Below are positions 33,844-42,524 of a stretch of 58,171 nucleotides of DNA, one piece after another (within the stretch, counting starts at the first letter, position 1; each line of letters begins with the position of its first letter). The DNA is from Sphingomonas yunnanensis. GTDB lineage: Bacteria > Pseudomonadota > Alphaproteobacteria > Sphingomonadales > Sphingomonadaceae. Where the stretch lies: NCBI RefSeq assembly GCF_019898765.1, contig NZ_JAIOKB010000011.1, forward strand, positions 1-58,171. The letters run 5' to 3'. Under the pieces are notes generated by a model. It saw only the letters and a list, made by a program, of their open reading frames with translations. It did no database searches and was not told the origin of the DNA. The translations under genes were made by a program, and so were the position numbers.

Positions 33844-35726
33844 CCGTGTCTCTCGGCGGTGAGCAGGTCGGTGCGGCGCGCGACGTCGCGCTGCGCGAGC
33901 AGCTGCTCGGTGGGGGCGGGGAGGCGGCGGCGCCAGTTCGGGTGCTCGTCGACCGTGCCGGGCAGGTTGGGCTGCTCCTCCTCGCCGAGCAGGTCCTCGA
34001 CCGGCACGATCGCGAGCGGCGCGGGCGCGGCGGCGACGTGCGCGAGCACGCGGTCGAGCGGCGGCTCTTCCGGAAGTGCGCCGGTCTCGCCCATCGCCTG
34101 CCATAGTGCGGCGCGTTCCTCGCCGCGGTGCGCCTGGTCGGCGGCGGCGTCGGCGCGGCGCGAGCGGCGCCCGAGCCGCCACGCCCAGTCGATGTCGCGG
34201 CCCTTCCACCAGCCCGCGACCGTGGGGGTGTCGTGCGTGCCGGTCATCGCGACCGCCATCGCGTCCCATCCGGCGGGATCGGTGAACTTGCCGTCGGTGT
34301 CGCGCTCGAACGGCAGCACGCGCATGCCGAGCATGCAGCGCCGCGCGAGCTCGTCGCGGAAGCCGGGCGGGACCGTGCCGAGGTCCTCCGCGATCACCAG
34401 CGCGCCGGCGCGCTGCGCCTCGATCGCGACGATGCGGCGGAGATGGTCGCCGGGCATGGTGAGATAGGCGCCGCGATCGGCGCTCTCGCCCGCCGGGATG
34501 ACCCAGAGCCGCTGGAGCCCGAGCGCGTGGTCGATGCGGATTCCGCCGGCATGCGCCAGCGTCGCGCGCAGCGTCTCGATGAACGGGCGGAAGCCGGTGC
34601 GCTCGAGCGCGAACGGGTCGAGCGCGGTGATCCCCCAGTTCTGCCCGTCCGGGCCGAGCGGGTCGGGCGGGGCGCCGACGGTGAGGCCGGTGAGCAGCTC
34701 GTCGCGCGCGCCCCAGGCGTGGCTGCCGCCGCCGTCCATGCCGACGGCGAGATCCGCGATCAGCCCGACTCGCATCCGCTCGCGCGCGGCGCGCTGCGCG
34801 GTGGCGAGGCCGAGGTCGGCGAGCCACTGGAGGAAGGCGTAGAAGGCGATGTCGTCGGCGTGCTCGGCGGCGAAGCGGATCACCGCCTCGGAGCGCGGCT
34901 CCTGATAGGCGCTCGGCCAGTCCTGCCAGCCGTGCCCGCCGAGATGGGCGTGAAGCGCGTCGAAGCGCGCGTGCGCCTCGAGCGCGGCGCCGCGCTGGCG
35001 GCGGAAGGCGAGCGCGGCCGAGCGCGCCGCCTCGCCGGCGAGATCATAGGCGCCGCGCAGCTGCTGGAGCCGATCGCGCGCCGCGCTCTCCCACTGGATC
35101 AGCGCGGGTGCGGGTGCGGGGGGCAGCGGCACGCCGATGACTCCGGGGTCGGCGAGCAGCACGTTGTGGAACAGCCGGGTCGACGGCGCATAAGGGCTGA
35201 AGCGCGTCGGGTCAGCGGGGAAGAGCGCGTGCGTCGGGCTGATCGCGAGCGCCTGCGCGCCCGCGCGGCCGAACGCCTCGGCGGCCTCGGCGAGCGCGCC
35301 GGCGTCGCCGAACGCGCGCGGCGTGCGCGACTGGAGCGCGGGGATCTGCACTGCGGCACCCCAGCAGCGCGGGGGCGGCTCGGGGCAGCGCCGCGGCGCG
35401 AGCGCGAGCGTGTACGCGCGGTCGCCGACCAGCAGGCGGTGGTAGCCGGCGCGGTCGACGGGCGGGAGCCTGCCGTCCGCGTCGCGCCGCGGGGTGGCGC
35501 GGCCGCCGTCCTCGAACTGGAGCTCGATCGCGCCGGTCGCGTCGGCGGGGAGGTCGATCGGGGTACCCGCGTCGGCGGAGAGGAGCGGGGTGTCGGGCGG
35601 CGTCGGGTCGAGCCGGTCGAGGATGGCGGCGAGCACGTCGTCGGGCACGCGCTGGGCCTCGCCGTCGGCGTCCTCCCAGTCACGGACGAGGCCGGCGGCT
35701 GCGGCGCGGGCGGCGACGTCGGTCAC
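33840..35726 (-). CDS. malQ: 4-alpha-glucanotransferase
   Basis: 628 residues from a GTG at 35726, which overlaps the treZ stop (GTGA). The N-terminal third is a poorly conserved beta-sandwich-like region. The GH77 barrel follows, with SPTHALFPADPTRFSPYAPS, the nucleophile Asp in RIDHALGLQRLW, the acid Glu in IAEDLGTVP and the third Asp in TGTHDTPTVAGWW. It moves maltodextrin chains to lengthen or recycle short oligosaccharides, which would feed TreY. Its insertion between treZ and treY is notable because these two usually lie together. Confidence 0.94.
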   Translation of the reverse strand: MTDVAARAAAAGLVRDWEDADGEAQRVPDDVLAAILDRLDPTPPDTPLLSADAGTPIDLPADATGAIELQFEDGGRATPRRDADGRLPPVDRAGYHRLLVGDRAYTLALAPRRCPEPPPRCWGAAVQIPALQSRTPRAFGDAGALAEAAEAFGRAGAQALAISPTHALFPADPTRFSPYAPSTRLFHNVLLADPGVIGVPLPPAPAPALIQWESAARDRLQQLRGAYDLAGEAARSAALAFRRQRGAALEAHARFDALHAHLGGHGWQDWPSAYQEPRSEAVIRFAAEHADDIAFYAFLQWLADLGLATAQRAARERMRVGLIADLAVGMDGGGSHAWGARDELLTGLTVGAPPDPLGPDGQNWGITALDPFALERTGFRPFIETLRATLAHAGGIRIDHALGLQRLWVIPAGESADRGAYLTMPGDHLRRIVAIEAQRAGALVIAEDLGTVPPGFRDELARRCMLGMRVLPFERDTDGKFTDPAGWDAMAVAMTGTHDTPTVAGWWKGRDIDWAWRLGRRSRRADAAADQAHRGEERAALWQAMGETGALPEEPPLDRVLAHVAAAPAPLAIVPVEDLLGEEEQPNLPGTVDEHPNWRRRLPAPTEQLLAQRDVARRTDLLTAERHG

Positions 35727-37408
35727 GCCTCCACCCAGGCGACGAAGCGCTCGCCCTCGCGCCACAGCACGCGATCGGGTGTCGGCAGGGGCGCGGGCGC
35801 GTCGCCGAGGTCGAGCGCGAGCGCCAGCGTGGTGCCGTCCCCGAGCTGCCAGCGCGCCTCCACCGCCGCCGCGCCGGTGGCGCGCGCGCCGAGCGGTATC
35901 GCGCCCTCCAGCCCGGGCACGATCCGCTCGGCGCGCAGCGCGAGCAGGTCGGCGTAGAGCGCGCGCCACGCCGCCGCGTGCGGCCCCGGCTCGGGCCGCG
36001 AGCGCTCGAACGTGGTCGCGGCGTTGGGATCGGGGATGCGCGCGCGCGCGGCCTCGTCGGCGAAGGCGTCGAACTTGGCGAATTCCTTGCGCCGGCCCTC
36101 GCGCACCGCGTCGGCGAGCTCGTCGTGGAAGTCGGTGAAGAACAGGAACGGCGTCTCGCTGCCGTCCGCGTCGCCCATGAAGAGCAGCGGCACCTGCGGG
36201 CACAGCAGCAGCAGCGCCGTGGCGGCGCGCAGCTTGTCGGGCGAGGTCAGCCGCGTCAGCCGCTCGCCCATCGCGCGGTTGCCGACCTGATCGTGGTTCT
36301 GGAGGAAGGCGACGAAGCGCGTCGGCGGCAGGTCCTTGCTCGGCGTGCCGCGCGGCCTGCCGTCGTGGTTCTGCGACGGCTCGCCCTGGTAGATGAAGCC
36401 CTCCGCCAGGCAGCGCGCCAGCCGCTCCGCGGGTTGGTCGGCGAAGTCGCCGTAATATGCGCTCGTCTCGCCGGTCAGCAGCACGTGGAGGACGTTGTGG
36501 AAATCGTCGTTCCACTGCGCGTCGTAGCCGCCGTCGTGCAGCCGCCCGGCGTCGTTGCGCTCGTTCTCGAGCACGAGGTGGACATGGCGGCCCGGCAGCG
36601 TGGCGCGCAGCTCGGCCGCCATGGCGTCGAGGAAGTCGTCGTCGGCGATGGCGTGGACGGCGTCGAAGCGCAGCCCGTCGACGCGATAGTCGCGCAGCCA
36701 CATCAGCGCGTTGTCGACGAAATAGCAGGCCACCGGCTCCGCCGACACGTTCACCGCGCCGCCCCAGGGCGTTTGGACGGCCTCGTCGAAGAAGCTCTTC
36801 GCGTAGAGCCCGAGATAGTTACCGTCGGGGCCGAAATGATTGTAAACCACGTCGACGAAGACGCTCAAGCCCAGCCCATGCGCGGCGTCGACCAGCGTGC
36901 GCAGCTCGTCGGGCGTGCCATAGGCCTCGTGCAGCGCATACGGTAGGACGCCGTCATAGCCCCAGCCGCGCTCGCCGCCGTAGGCGCCGAGCGGCATCAT
37001 CTCGATCGCGGTGGCACCGCTCGCGGCGATGGCGGCGAGCCGTTCGGTCACGCCCGCGAACCCGCCGAGCGCGCCGGCGTGGAGCTCGACGATCACCATC
37101 TCGTGCCACGGCCGCCCGCGCCACTGCGGATGCTGCCAGTCGAACGCGGCGTCGGTGACGACGCTCCAGCCGTGCACGCCGCCGTCCTGCCGCCGCGACG
37201 CCGGGTCGGGCACCACCTGGTCGCCGACGCGGAAGCGATAGCGCGCGCCCGCGCCGACCGTCGCCTCGGCGGCGTACCAGCCGTCGTCGCCCGCGGTCAT
37301 AGCGATCGGCGCGCCCTCGGCGAGCTCGAGCGTCACCGCGGCGGCGTCGGGCGCCCACAGGCGGAAGCGCGTGCCGGTCCGCGTCGGTTCGGGACCCCAG
37401 GCCGTCAT
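35723..37408 (-). CDS. treZ: Malto-oligosyltrehalose trehalohydrolase
   Basis: 561 residues from the ATG at 37408, which overlaps the glgX stop (ATGA); an in-frame codon at 37429 is less likely. An N-terminal CBM48-like sandwich (FRLWAPDAAAVTLEL, about 15-30) precedes the GH13 barrel. Catalytic residues lie in VDGLRFDAVHAI (Asp), LVLENERND (Glu) and FLQNHDQVGNRA (Asp). The enzyme cuts trehalose from maltooligosyl-trehalose. Context and length fit well. Confidence 0.95.
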   Translation of the reverse strand: MTAWGPEPTRTGTRFRLWAPDAAAVTLELAEGAPIAMTAGDDGWYAAEATVGAGARYRFRVGDQVVPDPASRRQDGGVHGWSVVTDAAFDWQHPQWRGRPWHEMVIVELHAGALGGFAGVTERLAAIAASGATAIEMMPLGAYGGERGWGYDGVLPYALHEAYGTPDELRTLVDAAHGLGLSVFVDVVYNHFGPDGNYLGLYAKSFFDEAVQTPWGGAVNVSAEPVACYFVDNALMWLRDYRVDGLRFDAVHAIADDDFLDAMAAELRATLPGRHVHLVLENERNDAGRLHDGGYDAQWNDDFHNVLHVLLTGETSAYYGDFADQPAERLARCLAEGFIYQGEPSQNHDGRPRGTPSKDLPPTRFVAFLQNHDQVGNRAMGERLTRLTSPDKLRAATALLLLCPQVPLLFMGDADGSETPFLFFTDFHDELADAVREGRRKEFAKFDAFADEAARARIPDPNAATTFERSRPEPGPHAAAWRALYADLLALRAERIVPGLEGAIPLGARATGAAAVEARWQLGDGTTLALALDLGDAPAPLPTPDRVLWREGERFVAWVEA

Positions 37409-39510
37409 GACGGGAACGCGCTCCGCCACGTCAGCAGGACGGCGCCCTGCGGCGCGACCTCATACTGGTCATCGACCTCGATCTCGCCCTGCTCGGGCTT
37501 GGCGCTGTCGAGCAGCACCACGCGCTGCACCTGCGGCGCGGGCAGCTGGAAGGTGATCGGGTCGGCGCTGGCGTTGAGCAGCAGCGAGACCGCCTCGACC
37601 TCGCCATCCTCGGTGCGTGTCGCGCGACGCATCATCAGCGCGCGGCCCTCGGGATTGTCCCAGTCCTCGGGGGTCATGCGCTCGCCGCGCTCGTTCCACC
37701 ATTCGACATCGTTGACGCCCTCGCCGGGCGAGTCCTCGCCGTAGAGGAAGGCCGCGGCGCGCAGGACAGGATAGCGCCGGCGCAGCTCGGTAAGCCGCGC
37801 GGTGAAGTCGATCTGGCGCTGACCGTCCTCGCTCGCCGCTGCCTTCCAGTCGAGCCAACTGATCTCAGTGTCCTGGCAATAAGCGTTGTTGTTGCCGTTC
37901 TGCGTGCGCCCGAACTCGTCGCCCGCGACCAGCATCGGCGTGCCGAGCGAGGCGAGCAGCGTGGTCAGCATCGAGCGCATCACGCGGCCGCGCGCGTCGT
38001 TGATCGAGGGATCGTCGGTCGGCCCCTCGGCGCCCCAGTTGCGCGAGTAGTTCTCGGAGTGGCCGTCGCGATTGTCCTCGCCGTTGGCCTCGTTGTGGCG
38101 GCCCTCGTACATTACCGTGTCAGCGAGCGTGTAGCCGTCGTGCGCGGCGAGCAGGTTGACGGTTGCCCAAGGCCGCCGCGCGCGGCGGTCGAACAGGTCG
38201 CCCGAGCCCGCCAGCCGTGCCGCGAGATCGCCGCGCTGCGCGGGATCGCCGCGCCAGTATTTGCGCACGGTGTCGCGGTACTTGTCGTTCCACTCGGCGA
38301 AGCCGGGCGGGAAGTTGCCGAGCTGATAGCCGCCGGGCCCGATATCCCACGGCTCGGCGATCAGCTTGAGCCGGCCGAGCACCGGGTCCTGCCGCAGCAC
38401 GTCGAAGAAGGCCGCGCCGGGATCGAAGCCATAATCCTCGCGCCCGAGCGTCAGGCCGAGGTCGAAGCGGAAGCCGTCGATCCCGAAGCTCGTCGCCCAG
38501 TAGCGCAGCGAGTCGGCGACCATCTGGATCACGCGCGCCTTGCTCATGTTGAGCGTGTTGCCGGTCCCGGTGTCGTTGATCGTGTAGCGCGGATTATCCT
38601 GGACGAGGCGATAGTAACTGGCGTTGTCGAGCCCGCGCCACGACAGGGTCGGGCCGCGCTCGGACCCCTCGCAGGTGTGATTGTAGACGACGTCGAGGAT
38701 CACCTCGATCCCGGCCTTGTGGAGCCGGTGCACCGCGCGGCGCAGCTCGTCCTGATGGTCCGACGCCATGTAGGACTGCTCGGGCGCGAAGAAGCCGAGC
38801 GAATTATAGCCCCAATAGTTACGCAGCCCCTTCTCCTGCAGGAAGCGGTCCTGCGTGAAGCTGTGGATCGGCAGCAGCTCGATCGCGGTGACGCCGATGC
38901 GCTGGAGGTGTTTGATCACCGCGGGATGGCCCAGCGCGGCATAGGTGCCGCGCTCGCGCGCTGGGACCAGCTCCATCAGCTTGGTCAGGCCCTTCACATG
39001 GGCCTCGTAGATCACCGTCTCGGACCAGGGCGTATTGGGTCGGCGGTCGCGCGACCAGTCCCAGTGATCGTCGACCACCATCGCCTTGGGCATGGCGGGG
39101 GCGCTGTCGCGCTTGTCGAACGACAGGTCCTCGCGCCGGTGGCCGATGCGATAGCCGTGCAGCGCGTCGGTCCATTTGATCTGCCCCTGGATCCGGCGCG
39201 CATAGGGGTCGAGCAGCAGTTTGTTGGGGTTGAAGCGATGGCCCTCCTCGGGGGCATAGCGACCGTGCGCGCGATAGCCGTAGACCAGCCCCGGCCCGGC
39301 GTCGGGAAGATAGCCGTGCCACACCTCGTCGGTGCACTCGGGCAGCATCAGCTTGCGCAGTTCACGCTTGCCCGCGGGATCGAAGACGCAGAGCTCGATC
39401 GCGTCGGCGTTGGCGGAGAAGACCGCGAAATTGACGCCCTCCCCGTCGAACGTGGCGCCGAGCGGATAGGGCGATCCCGGCGAGAGCCGGTCCGGCAGGT
39501 CGTGCAACAT
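37405..39510 (-). CDS. glgX: Glycogen debranching enzyme (GlgX/TreX type)
   Basis: 701 residues from the ATG at 39510; an adjacent ATG at 39513 is also possible, and GGGAG sits 4 bases before the first choice. It has a CBM48 N-domain (GSPYPLGATFDGEGVNFAVFS), then the GH13 isoamylase-type barrel with GFRFDLGLTLGRE (Asp), KLIAEPWDIGPGG (Glu) and LLAAHDGYTLAD (Asp). It removes alpha-1,6 branches from glycogen or limit dextrin, giving linear chains for TreY. It is the first carbohydrate gene of a four-gene coupled operon. Confidence 0.95.
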   Translation of the reverse strand: MLHDLPDRLSPGSPYPLGATFDGEGVNFAVFSANADAIELCVFDPAGKRELRKLMLPECTDEVWHGYLPDAGPGLVYGYRAHGRYAPEEGHRFNPNKLLLDPYARRIQGQIKWTDALHGYRIGHRREDLSFDKRDSAPAMPKAMVVDDHWDWSRDRRPNTPWSETVIYEAHVKGLTKLMELVPARERGTYAALGHPAVIKHLQRIGVTAIELLPIHSFTQDRFLQEKGLRNYWGYNSLGFFAPEQSYMASDHQDELRRAVHRLHKAGIEVILDVVYNHTCEGSERGPTLSWRGLDNASYYRLVQDNPRYTINDTGTGNTLNMSKARVIQMVADSLRYWATSFGIDGFRFDLGLTLGREDYGFDPGAAFFDVLRQDPVLGRLKLIAEPWDIGPGGYQLGNFPPGFAEWNDKYRDTVRKYWRGDPAQRGDLAARLAGSGDLFDRRARRPWATVNLLAAHDGYTLADTVMYEGRHNEANGEDNRDGHSENYSRNWGAEGPTDDPSINDARGRVMRSMLTTLLASLGTPMLVAGDEFGRTQNGNNNAYCQDTEISWLDWKAAASEDGQRQIDFTARLTELRRRYPVLRAAAFLYGEDSPGEGVNDVEWWNERGERMTPEDWDNPEGRALMMRRATRTEDGEVEAVSLLLNASADPITFQLPAPQVQRVVLLDSAKPEQGEIEVDDQYEVAPQGAVLLTWRSAFPS

Positions 39511-39593
39511 CATGCTCCCGACAGGAGAGGGCCGCACTATCGCGGCCGAGGAGGTAGGGTGTCTCGCGCCGGGGAGGGGCGCCGCGGCGCCCC

Positions 39594-39992
39594 TCAGGCG
39601 CGCTTGGTGCGGGGCCCCGGGCGCTTGGGCGCGGCCTCGGCACCCGGCGCCTTTGAGTCGGGCGACTTGGCGCCACGCGCGCGCGGCGACTTGCCCGCTG
39701 CGCCGTTGGCGCCGCTCGTCTCGGGGCTGCCCGAGGGGATGGTGGTGGCGGGCGAGTCCGCCGGCTCGTTGGCGAGCGGCCTGGTCAGCTCGGCGCCGGT
39801 GGTCTCGTCGCCCGAGGTTACCGCAGGCGTGTCGCCGCCGTCATGCGGCTCCGGCGTGTCGGCAGGCTGCTCGCCGGGGAACTCGTTCTGCGCGCGTTGC
39901 CAATGCTCGTCGTGCTTGCCGTGCGGCTCGCCCTCATCCTGCCAGAGGCGATAAGCGCGCTCGCGGATCTGTCCCTCGCGATCGTCCGACAT
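39594..39992 (-). CDS. DUF2934 protein with long disordered basic tail
   Basis: 132 residues. Residues 7-38 match DUF2934 (IRERAYRLWQDEGEPHGKHDEHW), a short helical motif of unknown function common in alphaproteobacteria. The rest (about 40-132) is low-complexity, rich in Pro, Ala, Gly, Ser and Thr, and turns basic at the end (RPGPRTKRA), which suggests disorder and possible nucleic-acid contact. The gene lies 83 bp upstream of glgX on the same strand and may be part of that operon. No reaction can be assigned. Confidence 0.75.
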   Translation of the reverse strand: MSDDREGQIRERAYRLWQDEGEPHGKHDEHWQRAQNEFPGEQPADTPEPHDGGDTPAVTSGDETTGAELTRPLANEPADSPATTIPSGSPETSGANGAAGKSPRARGAKSPDSKAPGAEAAPKRPGPRTKRA

Positions 39993-40084
39993 GCCCGTTC
40001 CCTTTTTCCCGGTTCTCCGCGGCTGTAACTCCCGAGCCGCGGTTCCGTCGCAGGAGGCCGAAGAAAATCGTTGGGGAAGCGGGC

Positions 40085-40217
40085 AGATCCTCCCCGCTTG
40101 GCGGGGCGGGGGACCATGTGCAGCATGGTGGAGGGGGCTCTCCGCAAGCGCTGCACTGCGCGGAGAGCCCCCTTCACCACGCCCTTCGGGCGCGGCCCCC
40201 CCGCGAGCGGGGAGGAG
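40085..40217. repeat. Nested inverted-repeat element
   Basis: The outer arms AGATCCTCCCCGCTTGGCGG and the inverted CCGCGAGCGGGGAGGAGCT enclose a perfect 13-bp stem (40133-40145 facing 40160-40172, GGGGGCTCTCCGC type) with a 14-base loop. It fills the gap between the end of the alcohol dehydrogenase gene and the DUF2934 promoter region and may act as a terminator or insulator. I know similar sequences as dispersed repeats in alphaproteobacteria. Confidence 0.6.
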
Positions 40218-40225
40218 CTAAGCGC

Positions 40226-41284
40226 TCACGCCTCCGCGAGCGTCGCGTTATCGATCACGAAGCGGTATTTCACGTCGCTGCGCTGCATGCGGTCATACGC
40301 CTCGTCGATCTGCTGGACGCGGATCATCTCGATGTCGGCGGTGACGCCCTTCTCGGCGCAGAAGTCGAGCATCTCCTGCGTCTCGGCGATGCCGCCGATC
40401 AGCGAGCCCGCGATCGCGCGGCGGCCGAAGATCAAGGTGCCGACGCTCGGCGACGGGTGCGGATGCTCGGGCACGCCGACCAGCACCAAGGTGCCGTCGC
40501 GCTTGAGCAGGCCGGTGAAGGCGTCGAGGTCGTGGCTTGCGGCGACCGTGTTGAGGATCATGTCGAAGCTGCCGGCGTGCGCCGCCATCTCCTCGCTATT
40601 GCGCGAGTTGATCACCTCATCCGCGCCGAGCGCCTTGGCGTCCGCGCGCTTCGACTCGGAGGTGGTGAAGGCGATCACGTGCGCACCCATCGCGTGCGCG
40701 ATCTTAACGCCCATGTGGCCGAGCCCGCCGATCCCGACGATGCCGACCTTCTTGCCCGGCCCGACGCCCCAGTGGCGCAGCGGCGAGTAGGTCGTGATGC
40801 CCGCGCACAGCAGCGGCGCGACGGCGGCGAGCTGCTCCTCCGGGTGCGAGATCTTGAGCACGAACTTGTCCGAGACGGTGATCCGCTCCGAATAGCCGCC
40901 GAGCGTGTGGCCGGGCGCGTCCGCGGTTGGCCCGTTGTAGGTGCCGACGAAGCCGCCGCCCGTGCAATATTGCTCCAGCCCCTCGTCGCACGAGGCGCAA
41001 TGCTGGCAGCTGTCGACCATGCAGCCGACCCCGACGGTGTCGCCGACCTTGAACCTGCTCACCTCGCCGCCGACCGCGGTGACATGGCCGACGATCTCGT
41101 GGCCGGGGACGCAGGGGTAGAGCGTGCCGCCCCATTCGCCGCGCACCTGGTGGAGGTCGGAGTGGCAGACGCCGCAATAAGCGATGTCGATCTGGACGTC
41201 GTGCGCGCCGGGCTCGCGCCGGACTATGTCCATCGGCTCGAGCGGCTTGTCGCCGGCGTTCGCGCCATAGGCTTTGGTGGCCAT
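40226..41284 (-). CDS. Zinc-dependent alcohol dehydrogenase (YahK/CAD type)
   Basis: 352 residues, full length for medium-chain NADP-dependent alcohol dehydrogenases of the cinnamyl-alcohol/YahK group, which reduce a broad range of aldehydes. The catalytic zinc ligands are in CGVCHSD and PGHEIVG, and the structural zinc cysteines in MVDSCQHCASCDEGLEQYC. The cofactor motif VGIVGIGGLGHMGVK is near residue 180. A LysR gene lies 192 bp upstream on the same strand and may control it. The physiological substrate is unknown. Confidence 0.9.
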   Translation of the reverse strand: MATKAYGANAGDKPLEPMDIVRREPGAHDVQIDIAYCGVCHSDLHQVRGEWGGTLYPCVPGHEIVGHVTAVGGEVSRFKVGDTVGVGCMVDSCQHCASCDEGLEQYCTGGGFVGTYNGPTADAPGHTLGGYSERITVSDKFVLKISHPEEQLAAVAPLLCAGITTYSPLRHWGVGPGKKVGIVGIGGLGHMGVKIAHAMGAHVIAFTTSESKRADAKALGADEVINSRNSEEMAAHAGSFDMILNTVAASHDLDAFTGLLKRDGTLVLVGVPEHPHPSPSVGTLIFGRRAIAGSLIGGIAETQEMLDFCAEKGVTADIEMIRVQQIDEAYDRMQRSDVKYRFVIDNATLAEA

Positions 41285-41411
41285 GAATTATTTCCCTCGG
41301 CAGGATGTGGGCGCGTCGGGTGACGCGCGGGCTGTAGATAGGGGAGCGGCGACGCGGGCGCAGGAAGGTGGCGGCTCACCGCAGTGATGAGGGGATCTCA
41401 GCTATGCCTCT

Positions 41412-41477
41412 CCGTGTGCTCCTGCGCACGCAGGAGCCCAGAGCCGGAAGCGCAGCGACCGTGCCCCCTTGGCTCCT
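41412..41477. repeat. Partial copy of the 81-bp palindrome family
   Basis: A full left hairpin (GTGCTCCTGCGCACGCAGGA) is followed by a degraded right arm (TTGGCTCCTCAC). It lies between the LysR and alcohol dehydrogenase genes. Confidence 0.5.
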
Positions 41478-42382
41478 CACCCCAGCGGCCGCTTCTCCCG
41501 GATGTGGTCGGCGAGCAGGCGCAGCGCGGTGGGGACCTGGCGGCGGCTCGAATAATAGAGGTGGTAGCCGCCGCCCACCGTCGCCCAGTCCTCGAGCACC
41601 AGCCGCAGCGTGCCTTCCGCCAGCGCGCCCGCGAAGACCGGCTCAGGTCCGTACATCAGCCCCGCGCCGCCGCGCGCCAGCGTCAGCCCGAGGTCGGTGT
41701 CATCGATCGTCAGCGCGCCGGGCACGTCGATCGCCAGCTCCTCGTCGCCGCGCTCGAACTCCCAATGGTAGATCCGCCCCGCGCCCTGGCGCAGCCGCAC
41801 GCAACGCTGCTGCGCCAGCTCGCGCGGGTGCGTCGGCGTGCCGAAGCGATCGAGATAGGCCGGGGCGGCGACCACCACCCAGCGGATGTCGCGCGAGAGC
41901 CGCAGCGCGATCATGTCCTCGGGCACGGTGCCGCCGTAGCGGATCCCGGCGTCGAACCCCTCGCCGACGACGTCGACCAGCCGGTTGCTCGCGACCACGT
42001 CGACCTCGATGTCGGGGTAGCGCTCGACGAAGCCGGGCAGGACCGGCGCGAGCAGCAGCCGCGCCGCGTCGACCACGACGTTGAGCCGGATCCGCCCGGC
42101 GGGCGCGTCGCGGAAGCGGTTGAGCGCCTCGATCGCGCCATCGATCGCGCGCAGCGGGTCGCTGATCGAGTCGCGCAATTGCTCGCCCGCGGCGGTGAGC
42201 GTGACGCTGCGGTTGGTGCGGTGGAGCAGCCGCACGCCCAGCCGCGCCTCCAGCGCCTTCATCGAGTGACTCAGGGCGGAGGCGGTGACGCGCAGCTCTA
42301 CCGCCGCGCGCGCGAAGCTCAGGTGGCGCGCGATGACGAGGAAGTAACTGAGATCGGGCAGGTCGGCGCGGCCGCTGGACAT
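41477..42382 (-). CDS. LysR-family transcriptional regulator
   Basis: 301 residues, typical length. The N-terminal winged helix (LSFARAAVELRVTASALSHS, about 17-36, then LEARLGVRLLHRTNRSVTLT) binds DNA. The C-terminal effector domain has GRIRLNV, the start of the first lobe, and GLMYGPE in the later part. It is followed on the same strand by the alcohol dehydrogenase gene, its likeliest target. The inducer is unknown. Confidence 0.88.
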   Translation of the reverse strand: MSSGRADLPDLSYFLVIARHLSFARAAVELRVTASALSHSMKALEARLGVRLLHRTNRSVTLTAAGEQLRDSISDPLRAIDGAIEALNRFRDAPAGRIRLNVVVDAARLLLAPVLPGFVERYPDIEVDVVASNRLVDVVGEGFDAGIRYGGTVPEDMIALRLSRDIRWVVVAAPAYLDRFGTPTHPRELAQQRCVRLRQGAGRIYHWEFERGDEELAIDVPGALTIDDTDLGLTLARGGAGLMYGPEPVFAGALAEGTLRLVLEDWATVGGGYHLYYSSRRQVPTALRLLADHIREKRPLG

Positions 42383-42442
42383 GACGCTGATGTGCGACGT
42401 CGCCGCCGCGCTGGCAACCGCGTCGGCGCGGCAGAAGGCGAG

Positions 42443-42524
42443 CCGTGCTCCTGCGCACGCAGGAGCCCAGGGCCGCGCAGATCAACGCTTGTTACCCTGG
42501 GCTCCTGCCTGCGCAGGAGAACGG
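42443..42524. repeat. 81-82 bp bipartite palindrome, full copy
   Basis: CCGTGCTCCTGCGCACGCAG on the left and the inverted CTCCTGCCTGCGCAGGAGAA on the right, with GCCCAGG and CCTGGGC as inner pairing. It lies between the LysR start and the end of the MFS gene. Other full copies are at 51589 and 53773. Confidence 0.7.

Noticed and set aside
31516..34827. A single 1100-residue fusion of treY with upstream sequence.
   Set aside because: The extra N-terminal part is an out-of-frame reading of malQ. TreY itself starts at 33843 with its diagnostic TYRFQFHQ.
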